Below are positions 23,726 through 34,769 of a stretch of 64,000 nucleotides of DNA, one piece after another (position 1 is the first letter of the stretch; every line of letters begins with the position of its first letter). The notes beneath the pieces are model-generated. The model was not told the DNA's origin. It searched no databases and was given only the letters and a program-made list of their open reading frames with translations. The DNA is from Heterocephalus glaber (lineage: Eukaryota; Chordata; Mammalia; Rodentia; Bathyergidae), in NCBI RefSeq assembly GCF_000247695.1, contig NW_004624734.1:14291343-14355342 (forward strand), given 5' to 3'. A program made the position numbers and the translations under genes.

Positions 23726-24126
23726 TGTTGTGGCTGGTATCTAGATGTCCCCCAAAGCCTCATGCAGTCATAGGTAGCACTTTTCAGAGGTGGCTGGATC
23801 TAGGGTGTGTGATGCTGGGATTAAGAGTGCCCCACCCTGGGTGTGAGTGGTACTTTCATAAGGATGGGTACCCTGGATGGAATATAAGGGACAAAAAGAG
23901 GGCTGCTGTTGTTATCTGCTGCTGCTTTGTTACTTTGCTGCTTTGCTGCCTTCTGCCTGCCATGAACTGTTTCTCCTCTGAGATGCCCCTCTGCCATGCC
24001 ACTCTGCCTTGGAGCCATCTGACTATGGGCTGAAACTTCTACAAACTATGAGCTAAATACACCTTTCCTTCTTTAACTTTGAGTGCTGGGTATTTTGCCT
24101 CAGCAATGAGAAAAGTAGCTAAGACA
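23726..24126 (+). mobile_element. MaLR-type solo LTR with perfect 5-bp target duplication
   Basis: It opens tgttgtggctggtatctaga and ends gaaaagtagctaagaca, with TG...CA ends. The 5-bp repeat ctatc flanks it at 23721-23725 and 24127-24131. It resembles the LTR at 30250-30656, probably the same family. Confidence 0.8.
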
Positions 24127-24889
24127 CTATCAATATAGACGTGACAGCTATCATGGATGAATTCCTAAAAACCTGGGACAGGGAGGACATCTGATCAAAG
24201 GAGCCTTAGGAACCAGAATATTCAGGGAGGGCTGAAGGTCAAGGAACAGAGGGAAGTAGGAGGGGAGGAAGTGAGTATGGCTATTTTCTCCAATGTATTT
24301 CTTATTAAATTATAGCTTCCAATGTGGCATTCAGAACTCTAGACACTCATCCTAGGAGCCAGCAAGGCAGAAATAAATTGTGATAAGCCTAGTTCTATTA
24401 TGAAAAATATTCTCAGCAAACTGCAGGAGAGAGATAGCAGGAAGATCCATGGCTAATACACTGCTTTTAGAGGACTTTCATAACTCACTGGGACATTCGG
24501 GATGTTTTGTGCTTTTGCCCAGTCATAAACAGATAATGAGCACAGTGACTCACTTGTTAGGCAGAAAATTTGATTAATTTTTTTAGCAATAAGCAGAATC
24601 ATAGTAAATTTCTTTAATGCTAGCCTGGAACAAGCTGAAGGCTAATTTGTCATGAATTCATTTCAGCTTTCACATGGTGAAAATTCCTGCCATGAGTAGA
24701 ATGGGGTCAAGTGGATTTTAAAACTTTTCCTAACACAAGAACTGCAAACAAATCATACCCATAAGAAACCATATTACTATATTTCTTATGCTCACATATT
24801 AAGGTTAAAATGTTCAATGGAAAATTAGTACTGTATGACTCTCAAACACTTTTATATCCAATATTTCATTTGCATTGAATTACAAGTAT

Positions 24890-25030
24890 TATTAGGTAGA
24901 CAGAGGAAATATTATTGTCCTCATGTTAGAGATGAGAAAACAGTTTCTGAGGAGTTATTTTATTTGTTCAAGATCATGTAGCTTGTAAAAAAATGAACAA
25001 CAGCCCAAAGAGTTCTCCTGGCTCCAAATG
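24890..25030 (+). repeat. MIR SINE fragment
   Basis: 'attattgtcctcatgttaga', 'gatgagaaaacagtttctga' and the following ttgttcaagatcatgtagct are MIR 3' half motifs. Confidence 0.65.
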
Positions 25031-26350
25031 AAGAATCCCAATGGATCACTCCATTGATGCTATAGTCAAGAATGTTCACAACCCCATGTATTGTCATGTT
25101 TACCTAAGCTATTTTTAACATAGGTGTTCAGTAGTCAGTGTCACAGTGTAAGAAGTTAGATGACAGCATCTGTTCAGAAGCTCACAGATACCCGCTGCCT
25201 GAGCCCATGAACAGACTGTAAATAGAAGTGAGAAACTTCACACCTGTTTGTTCCTCCAATCTCACTCTTGATCCTTGGCTCGGCAGCTTTGTGCTCTTGA
25301 AGGCTGACCTTATGACTTACAACAACAGGATTTTTAGCCTCTGGCTTCCTAGTGGTTCAACCAATAATGGATTCCTGCAGAGAATTAGAAGGAGGGAGAT
25401 GAGGAAAGTTGGGATATGTGTTCTTCTCTTCAGCTCTCATTTTAATGTGTAGTCTCAGGCTACCTGTGATCACAGCTTCAGTCCACCAGCCCTCTGCAGA
25501 CAGCTTTCTCTGCCTCCAGGTTTGTTAACCACTCCCACCTCTTTCCCCTTTAGTGTCATGAGTGTCTGGGTATCTAATTGTTACTACCCCTAGTTACTGC
25601 ATCAATCTCATGGCTTCCTTATACCACACCTGTGCCCTTGTAAATATCTATTACTCTCCTTGTATTGTCTGACTCTGATTGAGCCCTCTGTTGACTGCCA
25701 GGATCCTTCCTGATGTTACTGCAGAGAAGGAATATTGTTGAAAGTACCTATTCTCTCTACAAAGACAGGCAACTGGTACCCTCTTAAAAAAGGAAATAAA
25801 CCAATATCTCTTTCAAGTGAGAGGAATATGGGGTGTGTGCTTGGTAACACAGGAGTATCTACACCTCAGAAATACCTGGAAAGTCACAGTCATAAAAATA
25901 GTCTCTTTTCTCTCCTTTTGGTAACACCATCCTGGTTTTCTTTTGAGAAACCACACTCTTTTCTCCATTCAGTCTCTGCAGTCCTGATGGGACTGATCCT
26001 ACTCTCCAGAAACAGGTTTAGTGTAAAGGTGAGAACAGAGGAGAATCATTACCTTTTCCAGAAGTACCAGGAAAGAGAATCTCTCTTCCCCTGGATTTTC
26101 TAAGCTGTGGAACTTAACCCTGGAGATGCTGGTAACCATCTTCAACATCATATAAAAATCAAACAGCAAAAGGTAGAACTTAATGATGACAAAAAAGTCT
26201 TCCTGTCAACATGGGTACAGCGTTTTAGTTCATCCATATCTGAAATTTCCCCTGAGTCAGTAATCTTTTTTTGTTTTTTTCATGGACAGTATGATCTGTC
26301 TCCTTCATCCAGGAGTCTGCAGTAAAGGAAAAACTCCTCTAGTTGGGGAC
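25031..26350. other. Intergenic stretch with a 122-codon open frame of unknown meaning
   Basis: A + frame at 25735-26103 stays open for 122 codons, followed by another at 26107-26325. The predicted peptide shows no domain, signal peptide or membrane segment I recognise, so I do not call a gene. No repeat recognised. Confidence 0.4.
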
Positions 26351-26354
26351 AACT

Positions 26355-26470
26355 GAAAATAATTTCAGTCTGTTATTTAAAAGCTGCATGACCTTTGGCA
26401 AATTATGTTGCCTTCTTAGGCACAGATTCTTTACCTATAAAATGAGGATTTTCCATTGGATGCTCTTCAA
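26355..26470 (+). repeat. MIR-family SINE fragment
   Basis: 'aaagctgcatgacctttggc', 'aaattatgttgcc' and 'acagattctttacctataaa' then atgagga follow the MIR 3' half. Confidence 0.6.
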
Positions 26471-27340
26471 ATGCCTTTCTGGGGTTGAATATAGAGGATA
26501 AATGGTGGGCAGTCTTCCAATTCTAAGAAACTGGAAGCTAAGAAGAAAGTTCTCCCGGAAAGTGAGCTCATTTTCCATTTCTAGCACATCCACTGTTGGA
26601 GACAGGCAGCCATTACCACCCATCCAATAAAGGCTATTACGAATCACAGCCTCTGTTAGCCCCATTGGTATTCCTAGGAGATCTCATTTTCCCTGCTTGA
26701 ATTCAATCAACCAACTACACTATGTAATTTTCCTGATATCTTTTTCAAATCTAGTCAGTACATCAAACGACCAAATAAATATTCAACGTCTATCAGAAGT
26801 AAAATGCCATACTAGGTACTGTGATTATTAGCATTCTGTCTTAATGTGTATCTGCCTTAAAAGGGACTGAATTTATTTTATTAAAGGCATACCAGAGAAA
26901 CAAATGAGTTTCAAAGTAAAGATGAAAGAAATTTTTGAACAATCCTTTATCCTCTTCATGATTCATCTATTAATTCTCCACTACCCAATGACCAGGACAT
27001 TGTTTCTAGGCTCTTTGCAGCAGTTTTCTTTTCTGATATTATTTTTCAGAGGATGAAATTTAGCTTAAATAAACTAGACTTATGTAAAACAAATGAAACA
27101 GCATTATCTTGCATGAATTATGCAACATTTGTTGAGTGGTCACACACCTACATGCCACATTTAGATGTGGGAAAGAAACTATTGTTATCTTATCCCCAAA
27201 GCCCTATTCCCACTGAAAAATAAAGCCCTAAATTAGTCCACAGAAGGTATTTTATTCTCTGCTTGAAGAGACTATTTTAAAGGTTCAGTGTCTTTTGAAA
27301 AAATATCAGACAAAATTTAAAATTTTGTATCTTTTTTGAT
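26471..27340. other. Intergenic stretch with no recognised element
   Basis: No gene or repeat identified on either strand. Confidence 0.5.
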
Positions 27341-27349
27341 AGTATTTCT

Positions 27350-27840
27350 CACCTTGGCTTTGCACAGGATGGAGTCTTCCATAAGATGGCACCTGGGTAA
27401 AGAGGAAAGCTTATCTCCCTTTTTTCTGTAGTGAGGAAAGGGATGATGTGTACTTGTTCAGAATGGGACTGTTCTCTCTGGTCTTTGAGTAGATATCTTG
27501 CCTATCATTGGGCATCCTCTGGACAGAAGTTGCTGATGCCCACAGCCAGTGTAATGTGATCTGGTGGTCTGTGGAGGTGTAGTGTGTCCCTGTCTTGTTA
27601 TACTCTCTTACCTGGTGCTCCTTGAGTTGCAGATCCTGCCTGTGTCAGCTGCCTCCTCCACCCTATCCTGGGCCTCGGTTGTTGACCCTGAAGCCTCTGT
27701 CCACAGGGTCAGGTTTCCCCCTCCCAGTGATTTGTGGTAGCACCCTGGTCCTCGTCTTTCTTCCTTACCCTTCTACCTCTGGGAGAAGGTGAAAATGTTT
27801 GGATTCCTGCCCTGCTCTACAGGAGCTGACCCACTCCCAG
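27350..27840. repeat. GC-richer segment, possibly LINE 5' UTR or ERV relic
   Basis: It starts ataagatggcacctgggtaa and is clearly richer in C and G than its surroundings. The opening resembles starts of retroelement 5' regions, but I cannot assign it. Confidence 0.25.
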
Positions 27841-27922
27841 TTATCTTCTTTGCTTAATTATGGCATATCACCATGTCTATTTTTCAATTTTGTTGCAGTT
27901 TTCCCACTTTGAGTCAGATATT

Positions 27923-28000
27923 CTTCCCTCCCTCCCTCCCTCCCTTCCTTCCTTCTTTCCTTTCTTCCTTCTTTCCTTCCTTCCTTTCCCTCTCTTGAGT
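27923..28000. repeat. (TCCC)n/(TTCC)n pyrimidine tract
   Basis: Imperfect tetranucleotide run, nearly pure pyrimidine on +. Confidence 0.97.
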
Positions 28001-28619
28001 TGAACTCAGGTACATGTGTTCTTTCTCGCTTCATATTTCCCTGCCTTATGGTTTCTTCTAGAATCAGAAGGTATGTCTACTTCATCTTTCTGCCCTGTAG
28101 AGCATCACTAAGAAATATTGTCTTTGTTTCAGGCATTAATACTTCCTTTTTTCTTTCCTGGGAAATAAACCAGGTTTTAAAGTCCATCTGGAAGTACATC
28201 ATTTAAATGAGAATGGAAAGTGTGATACTTTAAAATCTCCTAAATATGACTGTTGTATCCAGAATATGCACAACATTATGTTAAATTCTAGAAAAGGAGC
28301 TCAGGACAAGCTCAGAGGAGAGATAAAGGTGAATAAAATATGATTTCTGCACTCAAGTAGCTTTTAACCCAGTGAAACAATGGACTTAAGCATCATTGGT
28401 TAGCATAGGAAATGAATGTGACTTGCATCCCTGGGCTGTGAGATCAGACAGGGGTGAAACTTCACACAGCTCCCTTAAAAACCTAGCAACTTTCAGTCTA
28501 ATTTCTTCTTCTTGGTTCTGCAGGTTAGAAACCATAGCCCCCAAACCCTATTGCTTGCAGTTTTTGAGTCTTGGCTATGGCTTGGGAATTTTCTTTTAGC
28601 AAACAGCAGGCCCTGAACT

Positions 28620-28622
<3 letters not shown>

Positions 28623-28666
<44 letters not shown>

Positions 28667-28701
28667 GAGAGACAGAGAGACAGAGAGACAGAGAGAGAGA
28701 G
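28623..28701. repeat. (GA)n microsatellite with CAGA interruptions
   Basis: About 79 bp of GA units, with acaga variants in the right half. Confidence 0.98.
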
Positions 28702-28829
28702 CTATCCACTAATATACTCCTTGTCTGCAGGCTATTTGCTAGTTGTGCCTTCACTGAGAGGAAATGTACCTTTTCTGCAGATTTTGATTAGTGAAGTGCT
28801 GTCCAGGAGAGGGCTGCATTATATTAAAG

Positions 28830-29131
28830 CAGTGGTTTTCAAAAGTGTGCCTCACGTTCATCAGTGTCATCAGGGGACTTGTCAAAAGTAAAATTTCCCA
28901 GGCCTCACCCCAGGTCTACTGAATAAGAATCTCTGGGGATGGAACCAAAAATGCTATTTTAATAAGCCCCCCCATAGCTTCTGATCCACACAAAATATGA
29001 AGTTACCTCCTAAGACTCTAAATCAGGAAACTCAGTGATTGGGCCCCTCCACTTTAGACTATTGAGGAAGAACTTTTAAACTAAGACTCCTGAGGGATTC
29101 TTATAAACATTAAATTTGAGAGCCATTGCCT
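28830..29131 (+). repeat. MER5A-like hAT-Charlie DNA transposon
   Basis: It opens cagtggttttcaaaagtgtg, holds tcccaggcctcaccccaggt and ctgaataagaatctctgggg, and ends tttgagagccattgcct. The ends pair as terminal inverted repeats (12 of 15). No coding capacity. Confidence 0.85.
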
Positions 29132-30249
29132 TAGGCGATTGGACCTATACTCCATCTGCATTGTAGATCATAGGCACACAGGATTAAAGGAAGGTAGGTC
29201 TCTTCTCTCTGTTCCAGGCAGGCTACCATCTGTCAAAGTTTGCACATCTGGGGAACAGTGATCATGCTACAATTCAACTATGCGTACATACAAAAAGTAG
29301 CTTTATTTTCTGTTACTTATTCTTCCTCCAGATTTATCAATCTGTTGGGCTGGAGTGTGCAAAAAATTATTGCACTTGTAAATTGACCATAAGGCCACTT
29401 CTTGCTTAAACTGTCTGTTTAAATTGACTTGGTTTTGGATTAAATGGCTTAATATTACTCTATACTGGTCCGACGTGCCTTTACTATCTCAACAGCATGG
29501 GTAGCAATGATGAAGAATTCCACTTCCCTTATATTGCCAGCAAGTTGCCAAAAAATTATACAACAGGCTACTTGTTTACATGTTCACTGTACATATGCAG
29601 GCTACATAACTTATGCTGACTCATCAGCAAACAGAAGGCCTAGGTGAAAAGCCCGAGCGTGGCCATCTTGGGTCCCTGACCACATACTCCACTTCATTCA
29701 ATTGTTTTTGCCTCACAAGCCACCAGTGAATCTTCCATGTGGTTCTCTTGGGAAGAAGTATGGAGCACTGTATCTATAACCCGTAACAACAATACAGGCT
29801 GCAGCGACAAGCCACTAATAAATAGCCCCACCCTTCCTTATAGGGACTTATGTCTAGATTTAGTCCCTCCAAGGGTGGGGAATCTTGGGCCTCTAGTGAA
29901 ATGTACATCACTTGTCCCAGGACCTCTGTAGCTCTGCCCACAGTGGGTGGTGGACAGAATATTGTGCTGTTGCAAGTATGCTCCCCACTTTGCTAATGAG
30001 GGAGTCTGGACAGTACTACTTTTGGGCTTAGCAGTCCAGTTAGCCCCAGGACTGGGCAGGAGGTCTTGATGACCACAGGAGCTGTCTTTATAATGTTTTC
30101 TGTGGTTATTAGAGTAGCATAACCATTGGCCATTGTCAAGTAGAGAATGGAGTGAGTTCCCTGTCCATACTGGTGGCTGTTCGACAACTGCTGTCTAAGG
30201 GAGGGGTGGCTAACTTCTCCATCTCCTGCCAAGAACATATAATACCATC

Positions 30250-30656
30250 TGTTATGGTTTATATATAGATGTCTTCCCAAAGCCTCAGGTGCACAGAGGT
30301 GGAACTTTGGGGAGGTGACTGGATTATGGGGTTGTGAGAGTTATCAGTGGATTAGTCCAGTGGTGAGTTTATAGCTAAATGTGATGTTGGGAGGTGAAGC
30401 CTGGTTGGAGGAGGTGGGTCCCTGGGAGTGTGGTCTGGAAGGGTCTCTCTCCCTCTTCCTGGATCTCACTCTGCTTCCTGCTGCTATGCTATGAGCTGTT
30501 GCTCCTCTGCCATAGTCCTCTGCCATGCTGCACTGCCTTAGAGCCAGGTGAAACTATGGTCTGAAATCTCTACAGAATGAGCCAAAACAAACCTTTCATC
30601 CTTGGACCTGTGGGTGTTGGGTATTGTGTCTCAGCAATGAGAAAGTAACTAAGACA
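30250..30656 (+). mobile_element. MaLR-type solo LTR
   Basis: It opens tgttatggtttatatataga and ends gagaaagtaactaagaca. The flanking 5-mers ccatc (30245-30249) and caatc (30657-30661) match at 4 of 5. Similar to the LTR at 23726-24126. Confidence 0.75.
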
Positions 30657-31100
30657 CAATCCAGCCCTGAATCCCATACCCACAACAAAGCAGCTAGAGG
30701 TTCCACCTGGACTTATCTAAATTGCTTTCCCAAATCTATCAGCTCAGCCTGGGTGTGGGGGTGGTATGTGGTGAACTCAGTCATTTGGGTGGGATGTGTA
30801 GCCACTCTGCCAAGTGCCACAGGCTGCTGGTGGCTCATTTTCTGTATTACCACTGGATGGCCTTCTTATATGGACTTGGGTTGGTATCTTCAGTGTTCAA
30901 GTTGTCTATGAGCTCTATTGTCTCATCAGCTTGCATTCCTTCTAAACATGATTTAAGAGCAGCTGTTAGTTTGTCTTCCAACTCCCTGATGTGGACATCT
31001 CAAGTTAAGGAGACTCCTGCCTTGGGCCTAAGAACAGTAAGAAACACCCACCCCACTGCCCAAGCAATGGTAAGGGTAGTCTTCTGCAAGATCTCTCCTA

Positions 31101-31585
31101 GAGACTGAAATGTATAATAGGTAATGTGAAATAGGAGGAAAAGAGGCAAAGGGGAAGGAAGTGGGAGGGCTAGGGGAAAGGATAGAAGGGAGTGGGATTA
31201 ATATGAGAAAATGGAAAAATAGGAACAAAATAGGTGCAAATTTCCAATGATGAATGTCATTATATTGTATCCCTAAAATGTACCAATGATTAGAATGAAT
31301 AATCGATAATGCAAAATAAGAAGAAAAGGTCCAAAGAGGTAGGGGTAGTGGGAGGGGCAGGGGAAAGCAAAGAAGGGAAAGGACAAATGATGAGAAATGG
31401 AAAAAATGGAAATAAAGTCTTCGTAAACAGGGAAGGGTGGAGGGGGTGAAGGGAGGACTAGGAATGGGGAAAAAATAAGAACCAAGATGCATTATGTAAA
31501 GGTACAATTCCCAATGAGAAATGTAATTGTGTTGTATACCTACAATGTACCAATAAAAGAATTTAACAACAACAACAACAACAAA
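31101..31585 (+). mobile_element. L1 3' end with tandemly duplicated 3' UTR
   Basis: A 5'-truncated L1 bounded by a perfect 13-bp target duplication, aagatctctccta, at 31088-31100 and 31586-31598. It holds two 3' UTR copies in tandem: 31101 to about 31293 ends at ccctaaaatgtaccaatgat without a poly-A, and about 31294 to 31585 ends with the (CAA)n tail. A 226-codon antisense frame across this region is only the complement of purine-rich UTR. Confidence 0.9.
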
Positions 31586-32877
31586 AAGATCTCTCCTAAG
31601 GCACAACATTCTTTCTCTATCAAAGTGGGGCATTTTATCCACCTCTGCCCAGGCCTCAGGAGGGATGCAGGCCGAGAGGAGGCTGGCCACTGAGCACCAC
31701 ATATTCATGGCATGCGTGCAGGCTACATAACATATGCTGCCTTGTTAGCAAATGGAAGCCTATGTTAGAAGCCTGAGCTTGGCCATCTTGTGTACCTTGA
31801 CCACACTTATGCACCAGTATTCTCCACGGGTCCTAGCTCTTCCCATGCTGGCTTTGGGATGAAAGGGTTTACTTGACCTTGGTCAGGGGAGAGGCAGGGT
31901 TATGCTGCTCAGTTAACCACTCTGCAAACTAGAAAAGGAGATGCCTACCTGAAAAACCTTTCATTTCAGTTGTTGGAAAATTTTCACGCTGATTTTGTTA
32001 GAACACGGACACTTTGCTGCCATCATCTTTAAAGCTACCACAATAATTGTGCAATCTACAATGGCTGTGAAATGAATGGTGCTCCCCCTTAGCATGGATT
32101 TCTTGTGCAGCACTTAGTGTGCACCCCTCTATGTCATTTTCCATTTTTGTGCCACAGGGCTGTGCATCAGACTGAATATGAGGTGTTTCCCAAAGGCTTG
32201 CTACTATAGGGAAAAGGCTCTCCCAAAGGCTTTCCTATTGGGAAAGCAGGGCTACATAAAAGGAGCTTTCATTACATCATAACTGGTCCTTATTTTCCCC
32301 TGATGTACAAAAAAATCCAAGTTTAAGTCATCCAGGCCTCCTTATTGATATGAAATGAGAACCTAAGGGATGTTACAAATTCCTTTGTTTCTCTATAATA
32401 TCTGAGTTTTGAGACTCTCTTCCCTAGTGACTCATAAACAATTCTGAATTCCTTTCTTCTAATTTAACACATTTGCTTCAGTGGGCAAGCCTCGGGCAGC
32501 AGTATTTTCTAGATTTGAAAGCATACCAGGAAAGCACTCACAAAAGTCATGTTGTTGTTATTATTATTTATTGAAGGCAGTGAGAAGAAACCAAAAGACT
32601 CCAACATCTTAATTTTTTCCTAACAACTCCCTGAGGGAAGAATCTTGGCAGACATTGTTTGCATCCATGAATACAGCAGACAAGGGCTTAACTAGGGATT
32701 TTGCCATTGCTTAACGAGGGGTACTATTTTTCCAAGCTAGAGATGTCCTCTCTGTCCTCTCTGTCAATGACAGAATTTATAACATCATTGCCACTTCCAT
32801 GTCTCAAATTCCACTAAGACCCTTTGGAGTTCAAGGAACAAAAGAGCACATCTCAGACTGAATTAAAAAATTGAGAG

Positions 32878-33815
32878 GTTTGGCAGAGTTTTTTTGGTCT
32901 TCAATGAAGAGTATCATGTCATCAGCAAATAAGGACAGTTTAACTTCTTCCTTTCCTATCTTTATTCCTTTGATTTCTTTCTCTTGTCTAATTGCTGTGG
33001 CTGTTTCCAAAACTATGTTGAACAGGAGTGGTGATAGTGGACATCCTTGTCTTGTTCCTGATTTTAGCGTGAAGCTTTTCACTTTTTGACCATTTAGTGT
33101 GATATTGGCTGTTGGTTTTTCATAGATAGCCTTTATCAAGTTGAGATAAAGATTCTCTATTCCAATTTTCTGCTGAGTTTTTATCATGGATGGGTGTTGA
33201 ATTTTATCAAATGTTTTTTTCTGCATCTATTGAGATGATCACATGGTTTTTATCCTTGACTCTGTTAATATAGTGTATTACATTTATTGATTTATGCATG
33301 TTGAACCATCCTTGCATACGTGGGATAAATCTGACTTGGTCAGAGTGTATGATCTTCTTAATGATCCTCTGTATTCTGTTTGGCAGTATCTTATTGAGGA
33401 GTTTTTCATCTATATTCATTAGGGAGATTGGCCTGTAGTTCTATTTTTGGTTGAGTCTTTCCCTGGTTTTGGAATCAAAGTAACACTTGCTTCCAGGAAT
33501 GAATTTGGAAGTATTGCTTCCCCTTCGATTTCATTGAAAAGTTTAGAGTAGTGGCAATAGTTCTTCTCTAAATGTCTTGTAGAATTCAGCAGTGAAGTCA
33601 TCAGGACCTGGGCTTTTCTTTGTTATAAATATTTAATTACGTTTTCAGTTTCACTGATTGTAATTGGGGTGTTTAGGATTTTTATAACTTCTTCATTCAA
33701 CTTTGGTAATTCATATGTATCTAGAAATCTGTCCATTTCTTATGTGTTTTCCATTTTATTAGAGTACAGGTTCTTGAAGTAGGTATTGATGATCCTCTGG
33801 ATTTCTAGACTTAAT
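32878..33815 (-). pseudogene. L1 ORF2 reverse transcriptase fragment (inverted half)
   Basis: Minus-strand frames at 33601-33419, 33419-33207 and 33226-32831 together follow the L1 reverse transcriptase: [16 protein letters not shown], then DAEKN (equivalent to the first catalytic Asp block), then [10 protein letters not shown] and [11 protein letters not shown] with the FADD pair. Frameshifts separate the blocks. The last frame runs 50 bp past the L1 boundary into flanking DNA. Confidence 0.9.
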
Positions 33816-34631
33816 TGACAGATACAGTAGGGTAGCTGGATACAAGGTAAGCACTCAAAAATCAGTAGCTTTCTTGTACACAAATAACAGACTCACTGAG
33901 AGAAAAATTAGGGAAACAATCCCTTTCACAATAGAACCTCCAAAAAATGAAATATCTAGGAATCAATCTAATGAAGGAAGCAAAAGACCTCTACATTGAG
34001 AACTACAATACTCTGAAAAAAGAGATAGAAGAGGATATAAGTAAATGGAAAGACATTGTTCCTGGGTAGGAAGAACCAATATAGTGAAAATGGCCATACT
34101 TCCAAAACTGCTATACAGATTCAATGCAGTCCCCATTGAAATCCCAACAGTGTATTTTACAGAGCTACAGAAAACAATCCAAAAATTCATTTGGAACAAG
34201 AAGAGACCCAGAATAGCAAAAGTAATTCTAGGAAACAGAGACATGGCAGGGGGTATCACAATCCCCAACTTGAAACTATACTACAAAGCCACTGTGATAA
34301 AAACAGCATGATACTGGCAAAGAAACAGACCCAAGGATCAGTGGAATAGCCTAGAAGATACAGAAACAACTCCAGAGATACTCAGCTACCTTATCTTTGA
34401 CAAAAGAGCCAACCATCCTCACTGGAGGAAAGATAGCCTATTTAATAAATGGTGTTGGAAAAACTGGATTTCAACCTGCCAAAGATTAGAACTAGACCCA
34501 TATCTATTGCCATGCACTAAACTAAGATCAAAGTGGATTAAAGATCTAAATATTAAAACAGAAACACTAAACTTGCTGGAAGATAAGTTACATAGAACTC
34601 TTGAGACATTGGCATAGGAAAAAACTTTATG

Positions 34632-34769
34632 TAGGGAAGGGAGCACAGGGAATGGGGAAAAAATAAGAACCAAGATACATCATGTACAGATACAAGCACC
34701 CAATGATAAATGTAAATGTATTGTATACCTAAAATGTACCAATAAAAGAATTTAAGCAAAAAAAACCCC
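34632..34769 (+). mobile_element. 138-bp L1 tail inserted within the L1 ORF2
   Basis: A 3' UTR end ('aatggggaaaaaataagaac' ... ccaataaaagaatttaagc plus A-tail) interrupts ORF2-derived sequence. The 7-bp direct repeat ctttatg lies at 34625-34631 and 34770-34776, and ORF2 sequence continues directly after it. Confidence 0.8.

Larger units (their letters stand above)
29343..31830. repeat. ERV-like remnant region with a pair of ~90-bp direct repeats
   Basis: The segment gcaggctacataac...gtggccatcttg at about 29597-29680 recurs at about 31717-31800, same orientation, roughly 78% identical. This could be the remains of an LTR pair around a decayed internal region. An LTR (30250-30656) and an L1 tail (31101-31585) inserted between them. 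Family and orientation are uncertain; the reading frames are broken. Confidence 0.4.

Noticed and set aside
31028..31708. 226-codon antisense open frame rich in F, S, P and L
   Set aside because: It is the complement of the purine-rich L1 3' UTR (31101-31585) and crosses both target duplications; an artefact of base composition.
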